Shown here one piece after another: positions 57,301 to 64,000 of a stretch of 64,000 nucleotides of DNA. The position numbers and the translations under genes were made by a program. Source of the stretch: Ignavibacteria bacterium (GTDB lineage Bacteria; Bacteroidota; Ignavibacteria; Kapaibacteriales; UBA961); the NCBI GenBank assembly GCA_016720145.1, contig JADJXV010000006.1:124001-188000 (forward strand). Reading direction: 5' to 3'. Positions within the stretch are counted from its first letter, which is position 1; every line of letters begins with the position of its first letter. A model generated the notes under the pieces. That model was not told where the DNA came from. It searched no databases and saw only the letters and a list, made by a program, of their open reading frames with translations.

Positions 57301-57945
57301 ATTTCAGGAGCTGCACTGGAGGTCGTTCGGCATTGTGTGGTGTATGATTCGTCGGCGAAAACGCCGGCGATTCGCATGCCCGTAACACTGATACCTCAAA
57401 ACGTAATTTGTGAACCTGGCGAGAAGGCAACCTTTTTATTCGGAACGAGTTACCCGTCTGCAACTGTTCGCTATCAGTTTGAATATCGTAATCAAATGCT
57501 CGATCAAAAGCTTATCGAATTCTCCAATGAAATGCGTGAATTTTCGATTCCAATTGAAGAAAAACACCGCGGCGGCTTCACTATTTACCTCACGATGGTG
57601 CATGATGGTCGGATGTACGCCCGCGCCGTTCACGTCGCAGTGCCTTGGAGCAACAAAGACCTGACGATTGAAACTGCGACTTTCCGCGACAAAGTACAGC
57701 CCGGCGCGAAGGAAAGCTGGCGCCTGACGATTAAAAATAAAGATGGTAAAGCGCCAACAGCTGAAATGGTAGCGCGGCTCTATGATGCTTCACTTGATGC
57801 ATATAAGCCAAATTGGTGGGAAGAGTTTGGGTGGATGAACATGTATGCTACGATGCAGGTAACGTCAGCAACGAGTGGGGTTGCTCAATCACAATTGTAT
57901 GAAAAATTCTGGAATTACTTTCCTCTCAGTAGTTCACTCGTATGA
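54376..57945 (+). CDS. Alpha-2-macroglobulin, second paralogue, N-terminal part
   Basis: 1189 residues, colinear with the first paralogue: signal peptide (MRNQYTLLFAFFLFLLAPELQA), TPR-like helical domain, MG domains with NRTLFFTDRQIYRPGQTIYFKG, and a closing MG segment TAEMVARLYDASLDAYKPNWWEEFGWMNMY. Identity to the first copy is modest in the N-terminal 580 residues and very high from NRTLFF on, suggesting gene conversion of the later part. The frame ends in the variable region (YEKFWNYFPLSSSLV, stop at 57945); the continuation lies in +1 from about 57921. Confidence 0.85.
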   Translation: MRNQYTLLFAFFLFLLAPELQAADNDYKRDWNEVWELVKKYRTKSAVEILQKIRTRATQEKNEREIVNAVLAKHYIQRNGGFDNDAPIAQEIMSDITATSSPLIRSVLYHSLGEYYWRYYQFNSWRFYNRTLSHDTKSHDITTWDPSTFRDTARCYYLKALTEEKALKDVRIQDVQTFSEYSPVTLQFPMTLYDFLVHKTIVFLQQSQPMSNDIAPEVNTIDALAPLDIFLTTSSLASSVASQHALAVGNHHYLILSLYQKILGFHRQDTVKTSLIESDIVRLQFARSVSSLESADSLYLHSLKRIMDVYSSDSCMTLAAYVIAQEFNKQNQPIDAMHICERAIELFPNSNGAQNCDALKAQINRKELSISLENTTLPNVPSVCTITSKNVTKLHFRIVKTDYNSKIFKKIRYNDYSYSTEDRVDKILDLSTMHSWEMTLPQSSDFLPHSVDVRLPALSLGQYFLVVSPKENFSLDSNAIAFSPIFVTRLFLHHQIFPQNGAVVMTVHDAESGKPLPDVTVNCYTGESNYRSLWKYDDLIITKKTSSNGECIILPKENNRKSFLVELISNDDYFLSENTFSAYEQSPEKDHNRTLFFTDRQIYRPGQTIYFKGIIYKNNNQHAVNEVLKNEKTIVRFFDVTYKEVTKLELRTNEFGSFSGSFTAPNTGLTGSMNIRNESGRIDLRVEEYKRPKFEVQFNPTKGEIVLGKKVTATGNALSFAGATISGASVSYRITRSARFPYRVWDYSIQTYGYSQLQRFSQQQEIARGTTTTNASGEFMVEFTARPDKLIPKKNKPVFTYTVSADVTDINGETHSSQTVVSAGYISLELGLAIGNDDGQSMMYDDESNPSNRSGNEPFVRNFKQNIRITSKNINQTLLPARGTLKTELLEQPKRSGILRDRLLPQPDQFPMSKNDFIAAFPNDSYQDDNLPEKWTVAQVIDSKEIQTDSTGLLITGIDRLLAPGMYRITLQSKDISGAALEVVRHCVVYDSSAKTPAIRMPVTLIPQNVICEPGEKATFLFGTSYPSATVRYQFEYRNQMLDQKLIEFSNEMREFSIPIEEKHRGGFTIYLTMVHDGRMYARAVHVAVPWSNKDLTIETATFRDKVQPGAKESWRLTIKNKDGKAPTAEMVARLYDASLDAYKPNWWEEFGWMNMYATMQVTSATSGVAQSQLYEKFWNYFPLSSSLV

Positions 57946-60619
57946 TGGAGATGTCGAAGCCGATGCTGATCCGCTTAACCCCGGAAAAAAACGTGATAAA
58001 AGTCGCTATGTTGAAGATGACGACGACGACGACGACGATGATAAACTTTCAGAGGTGGCAATAAGTAGTGGATATACAGCAGAATATGGTAACGCATTAG
58101 GTGGTGTTGTAAATTCTACAGTACGTTCTTCAACTAATGGTGGTTATCAAGTCCGAGGCGCCCTTGCAAGCGAATCACAAATCCGCGTCGATGGTTTGGA
58201 TGTCGGGGATCAATTTTTGGGTGGTTTCAAGAAAAAACAACCACCCGAAGACCTCACCACCGTCAAGACCCGCACCAACTTCAACGAAACTGCCTTCTTC
58301 TATCCGCAGTTATTGACTGATTCAAGCGGCTCAGTGATTCTCGATTTTACGATTCCTGAAGCACTGACTCGTTGGAAAATGACCGCTTTTGCGCATACCG
58401 CCGATTTACAAACAGGTTCGATAGAACGGACGGTGGTGACTCAAAAAGATCTCATGCTCGAACCAAATATGCCACGTTTTATGAGAGTTGGTGATACGAT
58501 GACCTTGCCGGTGAAAATTACGAATCTTACGAAAAACGTACTCAAGGGAGCTGTCGAACTCACGCTGTTGGATGCCTTTACGATGAAACCGGTGAGTGCG
58601 GAGTTTGGGCTTGGCACGTCTGCACGGTTAGATTTTTCGGCTCCTGCATCGAACGCCACTACTGTTCAATGGCGCGTGATTATTCCTGAGAATTATCAGG
58701 CAATTGTCTATCGAATCGCCGCCAAATCGGGTGACTTTTCTGATGGCGAAGAAACGCCGATCCCGATTCTGCCGAATCGTATGCTCGTCACGGAATCTAT
58801 CCCGATGTGGGTGTCGAATGTTGCCGGTGGTGGGAATTCCACCAAGAAATTCACGATGGAAAAATTGAAACAATCCGCATCATCTCCAACACTCAAACAC
58901 CACAAACTCACGCTTGAAATGACGAGTAATCCTGCGTGGTATGCGATTCAGGCATTGCCATCGCTCATGGATTTTCCGCATGAATGTGCTGAACAAATCT
59001 TTAATAGATTTTATGCAAATGCTCTTGCAGGACAATTAGTTACTTCGAAGCCACGCATCAAACAAGTCTTTGATGCATGGAAATCATCGCCCGATGCGCT
59101 GAGTTCGAATCTCGAAAAAAACCAAGAACTCAAGTCACTCCTCCTCGAAGAAACACCGTGGGTGCTTCAAGGACAAAACGAGACCGAACGGAAAAAGCGC
59201 GTCGCCCTTTTCTTCGACCTCAACCGCATGAGTAATGAACAGTCTATTGCGCTCAATAAACTCTCCAAAATGCAGATCGGGAATGGTGCATTTCCTTGGT
59301 TCAGCGGATTAGGTGAGAATAGATTTATCACGCATTACATTCTTGCCGGATTCGGTCATCTTTCTCTCCTTGGCGTCAAAACAGATGATCCAATCATCAG
59401 GAATATCACGTCGAGTGCAATTCTCTACTCTGACCGCGCTGCGAATGAAGAGTATCAGCACCTCCAAAAGATGAAGAATTTTTCTGAGGACAATGATTAT
59501 CTCAGCAGTTCTGCAATCATGTATCTCTATTCACGAAGTTACTTTACAAAGAAGAAAGTTAAAGATCACGCTATCGATGCCTTCGACTTTTGGAAAGAAC
59601 AAGCCAAAGCACACTGGCAAAAACGCGGCCTCATGGAACAGGCAATGATCGCGCTCGCGCTCAAACGATTTGACATTAAAGGAACGCCGGAAGAAATCAC
59701 CACCTCGCTGAATGAACGTTCACTCACCTCAGACGAACTCGGTATGTACTGGAAAGAAAACAAATCCGGCTGGCTCTGGCAGGAAGCCCCCATCGAAACG
59801 CAAGCCATTCTCATGGAAGCATTTGACGAAGTCACCGGGAATTCGAAAGCAGTTGAACTCATGAAAGTGTGGCTTTTAAAACAAAAACAAGTACAGGACT
59901 GGGCGACCACGAAAGCAACAGCCGAGGCATGTTATGCCCTTCTCCGCCGAGGCGCAGACTGGCTCGAATCGTCGAATCTTGTGGAGGTGAATATTGGCGG
60001 AAAAACCCTCGACCCCAAGAGCGATGGCTCAAGCATAGAAGCAGGCACAGGATACTTCAAAACGTCATGGAGCGGCAAAGAAATCTCGCCGAATATGGGT
60101 GATATTACGCTTACTAAAACGGATAAAGGAACCGCCTGGGGAGGTTTGTATTGGCAATATTATGAACAACTTAACCGCATAACCCCGCATACTTCCCCGC
60201 TTTCATTAAGCCGTAAAATATATCGTAAAACGGTGACAAGTAATGGTGTTGAGCTTGCGGTAATCAGCCCTGCTTCTCCGCTGAAAGTCGGTGATGAGAT
60301 TGTGATTAAATTGGAATTGCGCACCGATCGCGATATGGAATATATTCATCTCAAAGACATGCGCGGTGCAGGATTCGAGCCAACGATACAACTGTCGGGT
60401 TATAAGTATCAGGACGGGCTCGGCTATTATCAATCCCCACGGGACGGTTCGATGAATTTCTTCATATCCTCAATGTCCAAAGGCACCTACGTGCTTGAAT
60501 ATCCTCTTCGCGTGACGCATGAAGGTGTATTTTCCGCAGGCATTTCGACGATTCAATCTATGTATGCACCGGAGTTTTCGAGTCATTCGCAGGGGGATGT
60601 GGTGCGGGTTGGGAAGTGA
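57921..60619 (+). CDS. Alpha-2-macroglobulin, second paralogue, C-terminal part with TonB-plug-like insert
   Basis: A +1 frame, entered by a one-base indel near 57918-57942 (open from 57875). It starts with a variable region: LSVVHSYDGDVEADADPLNP, a run of Asp codons (EDDDDDDDDDK, 58015-58043), then GYTAEYGNALGGVVN and QVRGALASESQIRVDGLDVG, which look like two segments of a TonB-dependent receptor plug in swapped order. The conserved A2M core follows: FNETAFFYPQLLTDSSG, thioester CAEQ in FPHECAEQIF (about 58978-59010), and the C-terminal domain ending VVRVGK. Downstream of the variable region it is about 95% identical to the first paralogue. The normal protein would have about 2080 residues. 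Confidence 0.85.
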
Positions 60620-60650
60620 TGGCTGAGAAATTGTATAATCGTTGCAGCCG

Positions 60651-60754
60651 CTTAACCCACACCCTACCCTCTCCCAAGAGAGGGGAAGAGTAAGAATATC
60701 ATGTGCTTACCAAACAAAGTCCCCTCTCGGGAGGGGATTTAGGGGTGGGTTAAG
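60651..60754. repeat. MITE-like element with terminal inverted repeats
   Basis: The ends CTTAACCCACACCCTA (60651-60666) and TAGGGGTGGGTTAAG (60740-60754) are inverted repeats with one base of difference. Inside are CCCTCTCCCAAGAGAGGGG and CCCCTCTCGGGAGGGG hairpins. Length about 104 bp, no coding capacity. Related sequence is found at 53921-54000 and, in frame, inside the RM gene at 23340-23395. The rest of 60755-61093 has no recognisable feature. Confidence 0.65.
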
Positions 60755-61093
60755 AGGCTACATACGGTAAACAGTCCGCCTATTTTAAGAATGTATTATT
60801 AGCAGCTTGTCGAAGCATTAAATACATGCCAAATACTTACCTTGGCTGCATTGGGATAGTATCCGCCCCTGTTTCATTTTGATGTTGAGAGCTATCAAAT
60901 CTCTTACCCACCTATTTTACAATTATTTCCCCGCCTGTTTGCTGTTCCTCACCGAACTCTGTATTTTTGCTGGATATACAATGGTTTTACAGTGCCTCAT
61001 GCCTCGTCGATTCACAATTGAAAATACGTAATCTGTATTTACTTTTTGAATCTGTCATTACGATACAACAGGCATTCCTACTTACAATGCGCA

Positions 61094-63046
61094 ATGAATT
61101 CACTGGAACTACTCGAACTCGTTGATAAAGCCGATAGTTACAACTCCACGGGACGTGATTATGCAGCTGCACTTATGTCTGCCAAGTCGGCACTTGCTGC
61201 GCCTGAAATTCTGAATTCGCCCGAACTCAACTTCCGCGCATTACTTGCTTCTGCAACGGCTTCCTGGCATTTGGGGCAGCGAACGGAAGCTTTTGCGCCG
61301 GCGAAGCAAGCCCTTGCTATTGCTCAAGAATTAGACAATAGACTCTTCACTGCACAGGCAAAAAGCACGCTTGGTAATATGTATGTCGCGTCTGCCGACT
61401 ATGACCATGCGCTCGAATATCTGATGGAGGCGTTGCATATTGATAGTTCACTCGGCTTTAAAAATAGAATTGCACAAGATCTTGGTGATATTGGAGTTGT
61501 GTATTCTACGGTATCGGATTTCGGACGCGCGCTCGAATATTTGAATCAAGCATTAGGAATAGAAATCGAACTTGGTAACAAGCGTGGAATTTCAGTGCGA
61601 TGCGGCAATATTGGTATTGTTTATCAGAATCTTTCGGATTACTCCCGTGCTCTGGAGTACTTTCACCGTGCATTGGCAATCGATGAAGAATTGGAGAATA
61701 AACGCGGTATTGCCATCCGCAAAACCAATATCGGGATGGTGCATCAAAAGCTCTCTGACTATCCCCTTGCTGTTGAATACCTTACCGAAGCGCTGCGTAT
61801 TTCTGAAGAATTGGAACTCAGGCATATCACCTCCGCAATTATAGGCAATCTTGGAACAATTTACCAACGCCAGGGAGATTTTGAACTTGCTCTCGGTGCA
61901 TATACTCGAGCACACCAGATCGAAATATCTGCCGGAGATAAACGAAATGCTGCTATTCAACTCGGCAATATCGGCGGCGCATACGCATGCCTGGGTGAAT
62001 ATTCTCTGGCAGAAGACTATTACCGGCAATCACTTACGCAAGCGGAAGCGCTTGGAGATAAACGTGGTGTGGCGATTGGATTGGGTAGTCTCGGCGAACT
62101 CTACGCCGACCCACGTTTTTCAGGTTATGATCCGGATAAAGGCATCGAAAATCTCACCCGCGCTGTGAGCTTGAATGAAGAATTAGGCACGCTCGCCCGT
62201 AATCTTGATTATTATAAGTCACTTGCTGTGCTCAGCGAACGCCTAGAACGCTGGAAAGATGCCAATGAATTCAACAAAAAAATCTATAGTTTAGAATCAA
62301 CAATTAAAAGCGAGGAAGTCAAAAAACGGGTCGATCAGCTCGAATACGAACGCCTCGAAGCCGAACGCGACAAACAATGGTCAATCGAACGTGCACGCGC
62401 GCAGGCAACGGACGAAATCCTCGCCAATATCCTCCCTCCGACAATTGTCGAACGCCTCATCAAAGGCGAGAAAAAAATCGCCGACACCCATGATACAGTA
62501 AGCGTGTTGTTTGTTGATATTGTTGGTTTTACTAAAATATCTGAGAAATTACCTGCATCTGAATTAATCGACCTCCTCGACGACATTTTCACGAGGTTCG
62601 ATACTATTTGTAAGAAAAACGGACTCGAGAAAATCAAGACTATAGGGGACGCTTACATGGCAGTATGTGGAGCGCCGCTTGCGCATGACAATCATGCCGA
62701 ACGTGTAGCGCGTGCAGCACTCGATATGCTTGATAATGATGCAGTTGAGAGAGTATATTCACCAAATCATACTATTAATTTCAGAATAGGATTGCATACC
62801 GGTAGCGTCGTCGCCGGTATAATTGGTGAGAATAAATATTCGTATGATTTATGGGGTGATGCTGTCAATACAGCAAGCAGGATGGAGTCGCATGGTGAAC
62901 CGGGGAAAATCCATGTAACTGAAGAATTTAGAAAGGCATACACGATTGCTGCCGGACAACATACATCGATCACATTCATTCCTCGGGGAACTGTCGAAAT
63001 TAAAGGCAAAGGCATAATGAACACGTATTTTATGGAGAATAAATGA
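61094..63046 (+). CDS. TPR-repeat adenylate cyclase (class III)
   Basis: 650 residues from the ATG at 61094 (MNSLELLELVDKADSYNS). About eight TPR repeats (30-390) with the recurring GNIGxVYxxLSDYxxALEYxxxAL pattern are followed by a short coiled coil (VKKRVDQLEYERLEAERDK) and a class III nucleotide cyclase domain. The domain has metal Asp in LFVDIVGFTKIS, GDAYMAVCGAP, and WGDAVNTASRME with transition-state Asn/Arg. The residues in KIKTIGDAY (Lys) and YDLWGDA (Asp) fit ATP, not GTP, specificity. No membrane span is seen, so it is likely cytosolic. Its stop overlaps the start of the next TPR gene (ATGA). Confidence 0.9.
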   Translation: MNSLELLELVDKADSYNSTGRDYAAALMSAKSALAAPEILNSPELNFRALLASATASWHLGQRTEAFAPAKQALAIAQELDNRLFTAQAKSTLGNMYVASADYDHALEYLMEALHIDSSLGFKNRIAQDLGDIGVVYSTVSDFGRALEYLNQALGIEIELGNKRGISVRCGNIGIVYQNLSDYSRALEYFHRALAIDEELENKRGIAIRKTNIGMVHQKLSDYPLAVEYLTEALRISEELELRHITSAIIGNLGTIYQRQGDFELALGAYTRAHQIEISAGDKRNAAIQLGNIGGAYACLGEYSLAEDYYRQSLTQAEALGDKRGVAIGLGSLGELYADPRFSGYDPDKGIENLTRAVSLNEELGTLARNLDYYKSLAVLSERLERWKDANEFNKKIYSLESTIKSEEVKKRVDQLEYERLEAERDKQWSIERARAQATDEILANILPPTIVERLIKGEKKIADTHDTVSVLFVDIVGFTKISEKLPASELIDLLDDIFTRFDTICKKNGLEKIKTIGDAYMAVCGAPLAHDNHAERVARAALDMLDNDAVERVYSPNHTINFRIGLHTGSVVAGIIGENKYSYDLWGDAVNTASRMESHGEPGKIHVTEEFRKAYTIAAGQHTSITFIPRGTVEIKGKGIMNTYFMENK

Positions 63047-64000
63047 CGGAGGATGAACTACAGCAGGCGCTCATTAAAGCGTATAGAAGCAATGATCGAG
63101 GCGACTACCGGGAAGCGGAACACTATGCTGCGTATGTACTTGAGCAGGCATTGAAATCGACATCGACCGAACTCCCCGACCGTGAAACATTTCAGGCACG
63201 GGCATTGCTCACGATTGCCACATCGTATGGGCAGCGCTTGATGTTTGATACAGCTCTTGAGTATGCTCTGAAAGCGCTCGCAATTGCAGAGGAATTCAAA
63301 CTCGAATCAGTGCTCACACTCAATTGGAATATTCTTGGAAATATCCATTATCATTTTGGAAACTATGCGAAGACATTAGAATACTTTTCACGGTCTCTCG
63401 AGAAGTTAGAAGATATTAACGACCGACCCGGTGTCGTGTCCATTTTAGGGAATATCGGCTCAGTGTATCGCAGGCTCGGTTCATTCGATAAAGCACTCGA
63501 ATTCTACTCCCGTTCACTTGTCCTCACTGAAGAAATCGGCTATACCTCTAATCTTGCCCACCTTCACAGCAATATCGCCGAAATCTACCTCAGTATGAAT
63601 TCATTTGATAAAGCACTCGAATATTTCTCAAAAGCACTAGGGATGTTTGAAGCAATTGACGAACGTGCCCGCATGGCTATGACACTCGGACATATCGGTG
63701 AGACATACTACGAGCTTGGGGATTATTCCCTAGCCCTTGAATATTTGAAACGGTCAATAGCACTGTCTGAGGAGCTTGGCGACAAAAAGCAATTTGGTTT
63801 TGCATGGACTGCCATCGGTCGGGCATTGCACGCGCTGGAAGAAAAGGAAGAAGCACGAGAGTATTTTCAACGTGCACTTGGAATACGACACGAGGAACTA
63901 TCAGTAAATCAGAGAGTTCCCCAAACACTCATCGACATCGGTATCCTTCAAGCCGACCTTGGTTACCTCGAACCTGCTCTTGAGAATTTATACCAAGGAC
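63043..64000 (+). CDS. TPR-repeat protein, N-terminal part, probably a second TPR-cyclase
   Basis: The ATG at 63043 lies inside the stop of the preceding cyclase gene. 319 codons are open to the window end (MTEDELQQALIKAYRSNDRG). About seven TPR repeats follow (LGNIHYHFGNYAKTLEYF, LGNIGSVYRRLGSFDKALEFY, IAEIYLSMNSFDKALEYF, GHIGETYYELGDYSLALEYL). Its spacing and repeats mirror the upstream protein, so it is plausibly another TPR-adenylate cyclase from a tandem duplication; the catalytic part would lie beyond the window. Confidence 0.85.
   Translation, partial: MTEDELQQALIKAYRSNDRGDYREAEHYAAYVLEQALKSTSTELPDRETFQARALLTIATSYGQRLMFDTALEYALKALAIAEEFKLESVLTLNWNILGNIHYHFGNYAKTLEYFSRSLEKLEDINDRPGVVSILGNIGSVYRRLGSFDKALEFYSRSLVLTEEIGYTSNLAHLHSNIAEIYLSMNSFDKALEYFSKALGMFEAIDERARMAMTLGHIGETYYELGDYSLALEYLKRSIALSEELGDKKQFGFAWTAIGRALHALEEKEEAREYFQRALGIRHEELSVNQRVPQTLIDIGILQADLGYLEPALENLYQG

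Overview
This looks like a chromosomal window from a member of the FCB superphylum, plausibly the Kapabacteria/Ignavibacteria side of the Bacteroidota-Chlorobi group. That placement is an inference. It rests on several large proteins ending in type IX secretion (T9SS, 'Por') C-terminal sorting domains, a bacillithiol BshC homologue, thioester alpha-2-macroglobulins, TPR-adenylate cyclases and an ECF sigma/anti-sigma pair with a barrel-like tail. The DNA is moderately AT-rich, and genes lie on both strands in short groups.

Layout. 1-5.5 kb (minus): the start of a VWA protein and two paralogous T9SS-exported repeat (propeller-like) proteins, one frameshifted. 5.7-9.7 kb: ECF sigma factor overlapping its membrane partner, a TonB-domain protein and a lipoprotein-like CarboxypepD_reg protein. 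9.7-11.0 kb: relics of an integrative element at a tRNA-Arg: a displaced tRNA 3' half, candidate integrase arm sites, a truncated integrase and a degenerate second copy of the neighbouring gene end. 11-17 kb: housekeeping genes (rpsT, a fused amino-acid ABC transporter, RluA-type pseudouridine synthase, 3-hydroxyacyl-CoA dehydrogenase, holB) with ORF6N-domain relics between them.

17.1-25.9 kb is the accessory heart of the window. It holds a RAYT-type Y1 transposase embedded in arrays of REP-like palindromes, two DUF1016/YhcG-type PD-(D/E)XK nuclease genes (one broken), and a type IIG-like restriction-modification gene with a shattered C-terminus plus a second orphan tail. REP palindromes border every gene of the block and in places supply the last codons and the stop.

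26-47 kb: PcrA/UvrD helicase, two WD40-repeat T9SS proteins (one frameshifted), a desaturase, bshC, a receiver protein, a LEA-like lipoprotein, a CNNM/CBS protein, two tandem GT39-like membrane glycosyltransferases, a frameshifted outer-membrane barrel, a Nif3-like protein, a zinc-ribbon coiled-coil protein, the RNase P RNA, an Hpt protein, a secreted FlgO/CsgG-like protein and cinA. 47.5-60.6 kb: two very large paralogous thioester alpha-2-macroglobulins whose bait-region-like segments are unrelated to each other; the second carries a TonB-plug-like segment. 61-64 kb: a TPR-adenylate cyclase overlapping a second TPR gene that runs off the window.

At least eight loci need small frameshift corrections to give full-length products. 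Some may be real decay, but the number also raises the possibility of residual sequencing error, so each broken gene is flagged.
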